From Pseudorhizobium endolithicum (GTDB taxonomy: Bacteria > Pseudomonadota > Alphaproteobacteria > Rhizobiales > Rhizobiaceae): DNA of 64,000 nt. Numbering within the stretch: position 1 is the first letter of the stretch; every line of letters begins with the position of its first letter. Below the pieces are notes generated by a model, which saw only the letters and a list, made by a program, of their open reading frames with translations, was not told where the DNA came from and ran no database searches. The position numbers were made by a program, and so were the translations under genes. Shown one piece after another: positions 56,723-64,000 of this stretch. The DNA is taken from NCBI RefSeq assembly GCF_902153245.2, contig NZ_CABFWF030000018.1, positions 1-64,000 on the forward strand. Reading direction: 5' to 3'.

Positions 56723-57676
56723 ATGCCTGCCAAACCGGCATCCACTACATCGGAGGCGGACGCTGCGGCCGGTGTGGCCGAGCTCGCGCGGGCGAAGATC
56801 AACCTGGCGCTCCATGTCGTCGGGCAGCGGCCGGACGGCTACCACCTGCTCGAAAGCCTCGTCACCTTCGCCGACATCGGCGACCGGTTGACCTTCATGC
56901 CCTCCGATCGGGATCGGCTGACGATTTCCGGACCGTTTTCGGGGAGCATTGCGCCAGACGCGAGCAATCTGGTGGCGCGGGCGCGGGACGGTCTCCGTCA
57001 CCTGCTGACGAAGCGGGGGCTGACGGCTTCACCCGCCGCCATCCATCTGGAGAAGAACCTGCCTGTGGCATCCGGGATCGGCGGCGGCTCCGCCGATGCC
57101 GCCGCAACCTTGCGGGGGCTCCTGCGCCTCTGGCAAGCGGAAGCCTTCGCAGCGGACGACATGGACGCGCTGGCCCTTTCGTTGGGAGCGGATGTGCCGA
57201 TGTGCCTGAGGGAGCGCCCCGCACTCGCTCGCGGCATCGGCGAAGATCTCTCCCCTCTTGCGGACCTCCCTGCCCTGCCTCTCGTGCTGGGCAATCCCCT
57301 GCGGGGGGTCTCGACGCCGGAGGTCTTCTCGCGGCTCAGGTCCAAACGAAATCCCGGGATGGAAGCCTTCGGCACATCGGACTGGATCACCCTTTTGTCC
57401 CGCCTGCGCAACGATCTCGAAGACCCGGCGCGAGAGCTCGTGCCGGAGATCGGCGAAATATCGGCGCTGATTGCGGCTCAGGGAGCGCGGTTGACCCGGA
57501 TGTCCGGTTCGGGCGCCACATGCTTCGGCATCTTTGCTTCGAGGGCGGAGGCGGAACAGGCGGCTGCCGCGCTCCGGACGCTGAGACCTGACTGGTATTT
57601 CCAAGCTGCCGAGACGGTCACCGGATCGCCGTCATCACCCCTCTCAAAGACGCCGAACGATGTAACCGAAGGCTAA
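56723..57676 (+). CDS. ispE: 4-diphosphocytidyl-2-C-methyl-D-erythritol kinase
   Basis: GHMP kinase of 317 residues, fourth step of the MEP isoprenoid route. Motifs: ELARAKINLALHVVGQRPDG, ATP loop PVASGIGGGSADAAATLRGL and RMSGSGATCFG. It starts four bases after the TPR gene stop, with no separate ribosome site of its own, so translation is coupled. Its TAA overlaps the stop of the convergent small GT2-like gene by antiparallel bases. Confidence 0.93.
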   Translation: MPAKPASTTSEADAAAGVAELARAKINLALHVVGQRPDGYHLLESLVTFADIGDRLTFMPSDRDRLTISGPFSGSIAPDASNLVARARDGLRHLLTKRGLTASPAAIHLEKNLPVASGIGGGSADAAATLRGLLRLWQAEAFAADDMDALALSLGADVPMCLRERPALARGIGEDLSPLADLPALPLVLGNPLRGVSTPEVFSRLRSKRNPGMEAFGTSDWITLLSRLRNDLEDPARELVPEIGEISALIAAQGARLTRMSGSGATCFGIFASRAEAEQAAAALRTLRPDWYFQAAETVTGSPSSPLSKTPNDVTEG

Positions 57677-58179
57677 CCTGCGACACGCAGCGAGCGGGCG
57701 GGAATGAGTTCGCTCGTCAGCCTGACAGCCTTGAGCCGCGTGAGGTCCAGCCCGGACTGCGCGGCCGAAAGAGCCTGCCGCTTCGTCAGCAGCAGGCCGT
57801 GTTCGAGCGGCGGCGTCTTGGCAACCATTCGCTTGAGAAAGGGGCGCTTGTGGCCCCGCGCGGGCGAAAAGCGGGCCGGCGCCTGGTTGAGAGCGACATA
57901 CTCCAGCACCTCGTCGATCCAACCCTTCTGGAAGCGTGCTCCCGGCTCGACGAGAAGGATCCAGTCGCCTCTCGCAGATGCCAGCACTTCCGCGATGTCC
58001 CATTCGGCAAGGAAGCGGCAACCGGCCGCATCAGCGACGCGCGCGGAACCGTCGCTGGATGCGTGATCAAGCACGACCACCTCGGCCACCAGGCCTTCGA
58101 CAGCCGCCGAGACCAGCCCGGACAGCGTCTGAGCCAGTTCCGCCTCCTGATTGCGTGTCTCAATCATCACCGTCAGCAT
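57673..58179 (-). CDS. Short glycosyltransferase-2-like protein
   Basis: A 168-residue GT2-fold protein, shorter than typical members (about 250 or more). The nucleotide-binding start VMIETRNQEAELAQTLSGL and LDHASSDGSARVADAAG are clear. At the DxD position the segment reads WILLVEPGARFQKGW, lacking the metal-binding aspartates, so activity is doubtful. It is divergent from the radical SAM gene and convergent with ispE. Confidence 0.75.
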   Translation of the reverse strand: MLTVMIETRNQEAELAQTLSGLVSAAVEGLVAEVVVLDHASSDGSARVADAAGCRFLAEWDIAEVLASARGDWILLVEPGARFQKGWIDEVLEYVALNQAPARFSPARGHKRPFLKRMVAKTPPLEHGLLLTKRQALSAAQSGLDLTRLKAVRLTSELIPARSLRVAG

Positions 58180-58231
58180 GATCTGCTTCTAACGCATCGC
58201 CCCGATGTTTTCCACAGGACGTTTTCCGAGT

Positions 58232-58260
58232 TTGTTCTTGCATTGTTCTCTTTTTAACGA
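58232..58260 (+). promoter_or_regulatory. SOS (LexA) box and promoter of the radical SAM gene
   Basis: GTTC (58234-58237), seven bases, GTTC (58245-58248) is the exact direct-repeat LexA site of alphaproteobacteria. It overlaps a -35 TTGTTC (58232-58237) that has a 17-base spacing to TAACGA (58255-58260). The gene starts at 58307. Confidence 0.65.
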
Positions 58261-58306
58261 TAGGAATTTAATCATCAGGTCGGGGCAATGCCCCTTCGGA
58301 GGTCCC

Positions 58307-59464
58307 ATGAACGAGCTGCTTCATCTGCGGCAGAGCGCCTTTGCGCCTGCCCATACGGCCGATACTGCCGATGCACTGGTAAAGTCTTCCGGACTGCGCA
58401 TAGAGGTCGACCGCAGGCGCGGCCGCGGCGCAGGATTGAACCCGAGCGGTCGTTTCGAGCAGGAGCGACGGGAGGTTTTCGACGACGGCTGGCAGACCCT
58501 CGAAGATCTGGCGCCGTTCCGGACGGAAGTGCAGGTCGAAAAGCCGCGCACGGCGATCACCCGCAACGATTCGCCGGACATCTCCTTCGACAGGTCCATC
58601 AACCCCTATCGCGGCTGCGAGCACGGCTGCATCTATTGTTTCGCCAGGCCCACCCACAGCTTCATGGGCCTTTCGGCCGGGCTGGACTTCGAGGCGAAAC
58701 TGTTTGCCAAGCCCGACGTGCCGAAGCTCCTGGAACGGGAACTCAGCCGGCCGGACTACAAGGTGCGCGCCATTGCGATCGGGACAAATACGGACCCCTA
58801 TCAGCCGATCGAGCGGGAATGGCGCATCATGCGCCAGATCCTGGAGGTCCTGCAGAAGGCAAACCATCCGGTGGCGATCGTCACCAAATCCGCGCTCGTC
58901 ATGCGGGACATCGACATTCTTGCGGACATGGCTTCCAGGGGCCTGGCCAAGGTGGGGATCTCGGTGACGACGCTGGACCGCAAGCTGGCACGATCCATGG
59001 AGCCCCGCGCCTCGACGCCCGCTAAACGGCTGGAGGCGATCAAGGCGCTGAGGGATGCCGGAATCCCAACGGCCGTCATGGTCGCTCCGGTCGTACCGGG
59101 CCTCAACGATCACGAGATCGAACGCATCCTCGATGCGGGACATGCCGCAGGCGCCGCCGAGGCGAGCTATGTCCTGCTGCGGCTGCCGCTGGAAGTGAGC
59201 CCGCTGTTTCGCGACTGGCTGCTGCGGGCCTATCCCGACCGCTACCGGCACGTGATGTCGCTGGTGCGCTCCATGCGCGGCGGCAAGGATTACGATGCGG
59301 AGTTCGGCAAGCGGATGAAGGGTTCCGGTCCCTATGCCTGGCAGATCGGCCGCCGTTTCGAGATGGCGACGAAGCGCCTGGGCATGGGACGGCGCGGGCT
59401 GCCGCTGCGCGACGATCTGTTCGTGAGGCCGGACGGCGGCGGTATTCAGCTGTCGCTGCTCTAG
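58307..59464 (+). CDS. PA0069/Rv2578c-family radical SAM protein (SplB-like)
   Basis: A 385-residue radical SAM enzyme. The iron-sulphur motif CEHGCIYC is at 104-111 within [17 protein letters not shown], and [14 protein letters not shown] and [13 protein letters not shown] follow. The domain is related to spore photoproduct lyase, and NCBI names such proteins PA0069 family; the reaction is unknown. CGGAGG precedes the ATG at 58307. The LexA box upstream indicates DNA-damage induction, pointing to a repair role (inference). Confidence 0.9.
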   Translation: MNELLHLRQSAFAPAHTADTADALVKSSGLRIEVDRRRGRGAGLNPSGRFEQERREVFDDGWQTLEDLAPFRTEVQVEKPRTAITRNDSPDISFDRSINPYRGCEHGCIYCFARPTHSFMGLSAGLDFEAKLFAKPDVPKLLERELSRPDYKVRAIAIGTNTDPYQPIEREWRIMRQILEVLQKANHPVAIVTKSALVMRDIDILADMASRGLAKVGISVTTLDRKLARSMEPRASTPAKRLEAIKALRDAGIPTAVMVAPVVPGLNDHEIERILDAGHAAGAAEASYVLLRLPLEVSPLFRDWLLRAYPDRYRHVMSLVRSMRGGKDYDAEFGKRMKGSGPYAWQIGRRFEMATKRLGMGRRGLPLRDDLFVRPDGGGIQLSLL

Positions 59465-59637
59465 ACGGAGCTTTTCAGGCCGGGCGGGAAAGGCGCCCTC
59501 ATCAGGATTTCGGCGCGGACTGCCGCTCACTCCGACGCCGGAACCGCCTCGGCCCCGCCTCCCCGTGGCGGGACAGTGTGCCGCATCACACGCGCCGGGG
59601 CTTGCAGGAGATCGGGTGGGCGTGCGATTCTGCCGCC

Positions 59638-60303
59638 ATGTTGTCTCGCACGCCCCCCGATTCTCCCATGCTCTTCGAGGATGCTCCGCTTGTGCCGGAT
59701 TTCAGCCTCGAACTTCTTGCGCGCAAGGCCGGGCACTGGCCGGTTGCCGGAACGGACGAGGCGGGTCGCGGCCCCCTTGCAGGGCCTGTCGTCGCGGCGG
59801 CGGTCATTCTCGACCCGGAAAACATTCCGGACGGCCTGAATGATTCCAAGCAACTGACGGCGATCCAGCGCGAGACGCTGTTCGAGGCCATCATGGCGAC
59901 CGCCGAAGTCTCGATCGCCGCCTCAGGCCCGCGTCACATCGACGAGCGCAACATCCTGAGGGCGAGCCTGGACGCGATGCGGCGGGCCGTGGCAGGCCTC
60001 TCGCTCAGACCGGCCTACGTGCTGGCCGACGGCCGCGACGTGCCGCAAGGGCTCTGCTGTCCCGGCAAGGCGGTCATCCAGGGCGACGCACGATCGGTCT
60101 CGATCGCGGCGGCCTCGATCATCGCCAAGGTCACGCGGGACCGGATGATGGCCCGCGCCCACCAAGTCTTCCCCCTCTACGGCTTCAACAGCCATGCCGG
60201 CTACGCAACGCCCCAACACCGTGCCGGAATCGAGGCGCACGGCCCCTGCCTGCTGCACCGGATGAGCTTCCGGCCGATGCGTCGGGACGACGTGCAGCAA
60301 TAG
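59638..60303 (+). CDS. rnhB: Ribonuclease HII
   Basis: A 221-residue enzyme cutting RNA in RNA-DNA hybrids and at embedded ribonucleotides. The catalytic motif [19 protein letters not shown] is at about 37-56, with LNDSKQLT, the ADGRD segment and AKVTRDRMM supplying the remaining acidic residues. The ATG at 59638 gives an N-terminus ([11 protein letters not shown]) like rhizobial RnhB; in-frame starts at 59578 and 59668 also exist. It converges with the atp operon over a shared terminator. Confidence 0.93.
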   Translation: MLSRTPPDSPMLFEDAPLVPDFSLELLARKAGHWPVAGTDEAGRGPLAGPVVAAAVILDPENIPDGLNDSKQLTAIQRETLFEAIMATAEVSIAASGPRHIDERNILRASLDAMRRAVAGLSLRPAYVLADGRDVPQGLCCPGKAVIQGDARSVSIAAASIIAKVTRDRMMARAHQVFPLYGFNSHAGYATPQHRAGIEAHGPCLLHRMSFRPMRRDDVQQ

Positions 60304-60334
60304 CGCCCATTCCTCTGACGCGAACCGGTCACAG

Positions 60335-60368
60335 AAAAGGGCCGCGTGCTGCAGCACACGGCCCTTTT
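60335..60368. terminator. Bidirectional terminator between rnhB and atpF
   Basis: AAAAGGGCCG (60335-60344) pairs with CGGCCCTTTT (60359-60368); one mismatch, then GTGC/GCAC and a TGCA loop. T-runs occur on both strands, serving both convergent genes. Confidence 0.88.
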
Positions 60369-60390
60369 GCAGGTTCTAAAGCGCTTTCGA

Positions 60391-60876
60391 TCAGTTCAGG
60401 CGCGACTGTACCTTGCCCAGGGAATCCCTGAACAGCGCGTCCTGGGTCGCGGCGTCCGCCTTCTTCGCGATGACGCTCTCGGCGGCGGCGACGGCCAGGT
60501 CCACGGCGGCGGAGCGCACGGCGGCGATGGCATCGGCCTCGGCCTGCTTGATCTTCTGCTCCGAAAGCGCGTTGCGGCGGGCGACGAATTCCTCCGTCTT
60601 CTGGCGCGCTTCTTCCGTCAGGGCGGCGGCTTCGCGTTCGGCGGCCGCCACGATCTGGGCAGCTTCCGCTTCCGCCTCCTTGCGCTTGCGCTGGTATTCC
60701 GCGAGCAGCTGCTGGGCTTCCTCGCGAAGGCGCTTGGCTTCGGCCAGTTCGTTGCGGATGTTGTCGGCGCGCTCGTCGAGCGACTTGCCGATCATGCCCG
60801 GAACCTTCAGGTAGACCAGGAGAACGAAAAAGAGGATCAGGCCGACGAGGGCGAAGAATGTTGCGTCGAACGCCAT
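60391..60876 (-). CDS. atpF: ATP synthase F0 subunit b
   Basis: A 161-residue stator subunit with one N-terminal membrane helix (about 6-27, FALVGLILFFVLLVYLKV) and a long Ala/Glu/Arg-rich coiled coil. It pairs with b' to link F0 to F1. ATG at 60876 starts four bases after the b' stop; AAGGGGG at the end of b' is the likely ribosome site. An in-frame upstream ATG at 60933 would overlap b'. Confidence 0.93.
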   Translation of the reverse strand: MAFDATFFALVGLILFFVLLVYLKVPGMIGKSLDERADNIRNELAEAKRLREEAQQLLAEYQRKRKEAEAEAAQIVAAAEREAAALTEEARQKTEEFVARRNALSEQKIKQAEADAIAAVRSAAVDLAVAAAESVIAKKADAATQDALFRDSLGKVQSRLN

Positions 60877-60880
60877 GGAA

Positions 60881-61507
60881 TCAGGCCCCCTTCGAGGATG
60901 CTGCCGCAATGGCAGTCTTGATGTCGTCGGCACTCGCCTTCGAGCCGATCAGCTGATCGACGATGGCGGTGGCCGTTTCCTCGGCGATCGCGCCGACCTG
61001 TGCGAAGGCCTGCGCCTTGATCTCGCCAATGCGGGTTTCGGCGGCGGAAAGCTTCTGGGCAAGCTCCGCCTCGATGGCGGCACGGTCCACGGCAGCCTTC
61101 GACTTGGCGGCTTCACGGGCCGTTTCGCCGATGGTGTGCGCCTTGGAACGGGCGGCTGCCAATTCCCGCTCGTAGGTCTCGACAGCGACGTCGGCTTCCG
61201 TCTTGAGGCGCGCAGCCTCGTCGAGGTCCTGGGCGATGCGGTCGTGGCGCTGTTCGAGGATGCCGCCGACGCGCGGAACGAGGACCTTCTTCATGAGAAG
61301 GTAGAAGAGACCGAAGGTGATGACCAGCCAGAGCAACTGCGACGGATAGGTCGAAGCGTCGAAGGGCGGAAAGACGCCCGTGGCGTGCGCGTCGTCGTGA
61401 GGGACGCCGGTTTCGGTGTGCACTTCGCCGGCAGGCGCGGCGCCCGGCGCTTCATGCGTCTCTGTGGCTTCCGGCGCGGTCTGCGCAAATGCCGAAGTCA
61501 CGAACAT
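60881..61507 (-). CDS. atpG: ATP synthase F0 subunit b'
   Basis: A 208-residue second b-type stator subunit. After an unusual Ala/Pro/His-rich N-terminus (about 1-48) the membrane helix is at about 57-77 ([20 protein letters not shown]) and the rest is coiled coil. Separate b and b' genes are usual in alphaproteobacteria. Of three start codons in a row (GTG, ATG, ATG) the one at 61507 is best spaced from GGAGG. A short gap precedes from atpE. Confidence 0.93.
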   Translation of the reverse strand: MFVTSAFAQTAPEATETHEAPGAAPAGEVHTETGVPHDDAHATGVFPPFDASTYPSQLLWLVITFGLFYLLMKKVLVPRVGGILEQRHDRIAQDLDEAARLKTEADVAVETYERELAAARSKAHTIGETAREAAKSKAAVDRAAIEAELAQKLSAAETRIGEIKAQAFAQVGAIAEETATAIVDQLIGSKASADDIKTAIAAASSKGA

Positions 61508-61589
61508 CATCACCTCCAGGTGGAATTCAAATGCGAAGGATCACGGCGCGCCATCGCAAGCGGCCGTGATCCCGTACCCGATGCCGATA

Positions 61590-61817
61590 TCAGACGGCGA
61601 ACAGGAGAAGGAGAGCAACGAGCAGCGAGAAGATGCCCAGAGCTTCCGTAACGGCGAAGCCGAATACCAGACGGCCGAACTGGCTGTCGGCAGCGGACGG
61701 GTTGCGCAGGGCGCCCGACAGGTAGTTGCCGAAGATGTTGCCGAGGCCGAGAGCCGTGCCGGCCATACCAAAGCAAGCGAGACCTGCACCGATGAACTTT
61801 GCTGCTTCCGCTTCCAT
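61590..61817 (-). CDS. atpE: ATP synthase F0 subunit c
   Basis: A 75-residue proteolipid of two helices forming the rotor ring. The proton-binding Glu58 lies in [12 protein letters not shown], as in proton-driven enzymes with Glu. The loop RNPSAADSQ joins the helices. AAGGAG lies seven bases upstream of the ATG. There is no Na+-type signature near the Glu. Confidence 0.96.
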   Translation of the reverse strand: MEAEAAKFIGAGLACFGMAGTALGLGNIFGNYLSGALRNPSAADSQFGRLVFGFAVTEALGIFSLLVALLLLFAV

Positions 61818-61885
61818 GTAAGAACTCCTTGAATGGGTTGTTGCGGCTGATGACTGACGCCTCAGGACGCCAATGTGGTTATTCC

Positions 61886-62638
61886 TTAGTGCCCGCCCGG
61901 ATGGACCGCGTCGTTGAGGTACATGCATGTCAGTACCGCAAAGACGTAAGCCTGCAGGAAGGCGACGAGGAATTCGAGACCCGTCAGGGCGACGGTCATG
62001 ATGAGGGGCAGGATCGCGCCGCCGATGCCGAGTGCGCCGAGCGCGCCCAGCGAGGCGACAAAGCCCGAGAAGACCTTCAGCGTGATGTGCCCTGCCAGCA
62101 TGTTGGCGAAGAGACGCACCGACAGCGATATCGGACGGGAGAGGAAGGAGATGATTTCGATGGCAACGACCAGCGGCAGGAGAATTCCCGGCACGCCGCT
62201 CGGCACGAAGACGTTCAGAAAATGGAAGCCGTGCTTGTAGAAGCCGTAAACGAGAACCGTGCCGATCACGAACAGCGCGAGCGCGAAGGTGACGATGATC
62301 TGGCTGGTGACGGTGAAGAAGTAGGGAAACATGCCGAGCAGGTTCGCGGTCAGCACGAACATGAACAGCGTGAACACCATCGGGAAGAACTTCATGCCCG
62401 AATTGCCCGCGCCCTCGCGCAGCATGCCGGCGATGAACTCGTAGGACATCTCCGCGACCGATTGCGCCCGGCCCGGGATCAGGCCGCGCTGCGAGGTCGC
62501 GAAATACAGGAAACCGGCGGCACAAGCCACGGTCGCAACCATGAAGAGCGAGGCGTTGGTGAAGGAAAAGTCCATTCCGCCGATTTCGATCGGCACGATC
62601 TTGCTGATCTGGAACTGATGGGTCGGATCGTTGGCCAC
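61886..62638 (-). CDS. atpB: ATP synthase F0 subunit a
   Basis: A 250-residue stator channel subunit with five to six helices. The essential Arg lies in [31 protein letters not shown] and the end [19 protein letters not shown] are typical. The GTG start has AAGG eight bases upstream. It lies between atpI and atpE. Confidence 0.96.
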   Translation of the reverse strand: MANDPTHQFQISKIVPIEIGGMDFSFTNASLFMVATVACAAGFLYFATSQRGLIPGRAQSVAEMSYEFIAGMLREGAGNSGMKFFPMVFTLFMFVLTANLLGMFPYFFTVTSQIIVTFALALFVIGTVLVYGFYKHGFHFLNVFVPSGVPGILLPLVVAIEIISFLSRPISLSVRLFANMLAGHITLKVFSGFVASLGALGALGIGGAILPLIMTVALTGLEFLVAFLQAYVFAVLTCMYLNDAVHPGGH

Positions 62639-62691
62639 CGTCTACCTTCTTTCTACTTCACTCGCCCGCCACAGATCCGCCGAGAGCACAT

Positions 62692-63045
62692 CTATGGCTT
62701 CCGCTTCTTATCCTGACCGCCCGCAAGCGACGGCGGCATCGCCACCATTCCGACGGCACGCAGAACATTCAATATGCCGGCGCAGAACCCCAGCAGAAGG
62801 AGAACGATCATTCCCCAGGGGCCCGTCCCGGCGAAACGGTCGAGAAGATAGCCGAGCATGGCGCCCACCGCGATCGCGGCGATGAACTCGGAGGAGATCT
62901 TCAGGCCGAGAGCCAAGCCTTTGCGGCTTTCCTCGCTCTGAGCATCCCTCTTCGCCTCAGCCGCCTCTTCCCGGTCCCGTTCCGCCAGTTCGGCGGACAG
63001 GCGCCTGCGGCGCTGCTCCAGACTTTCGTCCCGATTATCCGTCAT
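62692..63045 (-). CDS. atpI: ATP synthase accessory protein I
   Basis: A 117-residue membrane protein leading the F0 operon. The N-terminal half is charged and helical (SAELAERDREEAAEAKRDAQ). Two helices follow (about 53-70 and 76-100; AIAVGAMLGYLLDRFAG and MIVLLLLGFCAGILNVLRAV). AtpI helps c-ring assembly or Mg handling. The alphaproteobacterial family type is evident. Confidence 0.92.
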   Translation of the reverse strand: MTDNRDESLEQRRRRLSAELAERDREEAAEAKRDAQSEESRKGLALGLKISSEFIAAIAVGAMLGYLLDRFAGTGPWGMIVLLLLGFCAGILNVLRAVGMVAMPPSLAGGQDKKRKP

Positions 63046-63161
63046 CCGCGATCTTCCTTGCCATCCTGCCGCATCCTACGGCTCCGAGACCGTCCGATCC
63101 GTCCGAAACATGCTGACAGCGAGGGATTTCGCGCCTTCCGGCCCGTTTTCAAGTCGGGCGC

Positions 63162-63190
63162 AACATAGTTTTGAGCGCTTCTGTAGTCAA
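63162..63190 (-). promoter_or_regulatory. Candidate promoter of the atpI-B-E-F operon
   Basis: Read leftwards: TTGACT (63190-63185) preceded by C, a 17-base spacer, TATGTT (63167-63162), leaving about a 110-base leader before atpI. Confidence 0.5.
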
Positions 63191-63307
63191 GGCACCGGGA
63201 AGATAAGGCCAATGGTATTTTTCATAAACAAAATCAACATCTTCCGCTGCCGGCCGGCAGATTGTCCGAAAGTTGACGGGAATCCCGGCGGCGGCCGGCG
63301 GCCGCTG

Positions 63308-64000
63308 TCAGCTCCAGCCGCCGCCATAGGTCCGGTAAAAGACATGGAGCCCGATGCGTCCGACCTTCTTCATGGACTTCGCCCACTTCGGGCGCACATA
63401 GACGGCATGGTAGTGGGTGGAGGACCCCACTTCCTTCAGCCAGATCTTGCCGGCGGTCACCGCCATCGCCACCTCGCGCGCCATCTTCCAGTGGTGCTGC
63501 GAACGGACCCGGTCGCGGATATTGTCGCAGGCGAAGGAGAACTGGCAACGGTTGCGCCAGTCCTCGTTCTGGTAGACGACGCCGCAGATGGTCTTCGGAT
63601 AGGCCGGATTGCGGACACGGTTGAGGATCACCTGCGCCACCGCCGCCTGCCCCCGCGCCGATTCCCCGCGCGCCTCGAAGTAGATCCCCGATGCGAGGCA
63701 CTGCTGCTCGCGGGCGGAAAAGGCCTCGGCCGGGAGAGGCGTGGCGGCCCAGGCATGGTCGTCCTCGCCGATCGGCGGGATGAAGCGGCCGGCCTCCGGC
63801 TTTTTCAGGACCGCATCGAAGGGCGATTCGCGCGCGAAATCCGGCTCGGCCGGCGCATAGGCGGTGGCCAGGACATCGGCCTTGTCGTTGGTGACCAGAT
63901 CGGCGATCATCGGCGAGAGGTTCGGGTTCGCCTTCTCTTCCTTGCGGAAATAGAACTCCGCCAACTCGATCTGCGCGGCAGCCTTTCCGGGCTTGGCGAA
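63308..64000 (-). CDS. SleB-type cell wall hydrolase (partial, start outside window)
   Basis: The C-terminal 230 residues of a Hydrolase_2/SleB family protein, a peptidoglycan lytic enzyme. The domain (about the last 135 residues) has QQCLASGIYFEARGESARGQ with the catalytic Glu, AQVILNRVRNPAYPKTICGVVYQ, and CQFSFACD, ending HYHAVYVRPKWAKSM and FYRTYGGGWS. The frame stays open to the right edge, so the start and any signal peptide are missing. A 14-base palindrome (63247-63260) lies after its stop. Confidence 0.88.
   Translation of the reverse strand, partial: FAKPGKAAAQIELAEFYFRKEEKANPNLSPMIADLVTNDKADVLATAYAPAEPDFARESPFDAVLKKPEAGRFIPPIGEDDHAWAATPLPAEAFSAREQQCLASGIYFEARGESARGQAAVAQVILNRVRNPAYPKTICGVVYQNEDWRNRCQFSFACDNIRDRVRSQHHWKMAREVAMAVTAGKIWLKEVGSSTHYHAVYVRPKWAKSMKKVGRIGLHVFYRTYGGGWS

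Overview
The window is a chromosomal stretch from a GC-rich alphaproteobacterium, almost certainly Rhizobiaceae (relatives of Ensifer/Sinorhizobium, Rhizobium, Shinella). The grounds are the gene content and order: hdac-xseB...dxs...tlyA-RNA methyltransferase...crotonase-acyl-CoA dehydrogenase, bioMNY, glyQ...glyS, and an F0 operon with duplicated b and b' subunits. Family types typical of the group also occur: BA14K, DUF1217, DUF6101 and HPE1-like proteins. The genus cannot be fixed from the sequence alone. No rRNA, tRNA, CRISPR array, insertion sequence or phage gene was seen.

Layout. 0-6 kb: a CHASE/PAS/GGDEF/EAL protein, then aroC-ribBA. 5.7-6.9 kb: a RES-Xre toxin-antitoxin pair with a readable operator/promoter. 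6.9-11.8 kb: YcaQ-type DNA glycosylase, bioMNY biotin uptake, thioesterase, deacetylase, xseB. 11.9-17.7 kb: a TAXI-type TRAP transporter with a DUF1850 partner, a GNAT protein and a pirin. 17.7-28.6 kb: dxs, a chemoreceptor with a CheR tether, tlyA and an RNA methyltransferase, an animal-type heme peroxidase, a chemoreceptor remnant, then an enoyl-CoA isomerase and acyl-CoA dehydrogenase behind a LiuR-like operator. 28.7-35.5 kb: two BA14K paralogues, an unrecognised protein, threonylcarbamoyl-AMP synthase, an FAD-linked oxidase and a six-repeat DUF1217 protein. 35.7-43 kb: DUF6101, ubiA, a cfa-like methyltransferase, tex, purD, an HPE1-like secreted protein. 43-51 kb: a second chemoreceptor, then a minus-strand group glyQ-lemA-DUF2207-glyS in which glyS is frameshifted. 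51-60.3 kb: orphan ParD-like protein, S49 peptidase, a TrmN6-like methyltransferase, octaprenyl-diphosphate synthase, TPR protein, ispE, a small GT2-like protein, an SOS-box-preceded radical SAM protein, rnhB. 60.4-64 kb: atpI-atpB-atpE-atpF'-atpF on the minus strand and a SleB-type cell wall hydrolase cut by the window edge.

Pathways that link up: isoprenoid/quinone supply (dxs, ispE, polyprenyl synthase, ubiA), biotin import (bioMNY), fatty-acid oxidation (isomerase plus acyl-CoA dehydrogenase), chemotaxis (two receptors and one remnant) and DNA repair (YcaQ, SOS-linked radical SAM).

The most notable points are: the single-base frameshift and a codon-use patch in glyS; the remnant of a lost chemoreceptor next to the crotonase gene; a RibBA with a dead-looking cyclohydrolase half; a GTTC-N7-GTTC LexA box in front of the radical SAM gene; and a TA promoter whose spacer is itself a palindromic operator. 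I found no convincing wholly new multi-gene system. The least understood units are the TAXI-DUF1850 operon, the DUF1217 repeat protein and the protein at 29969.
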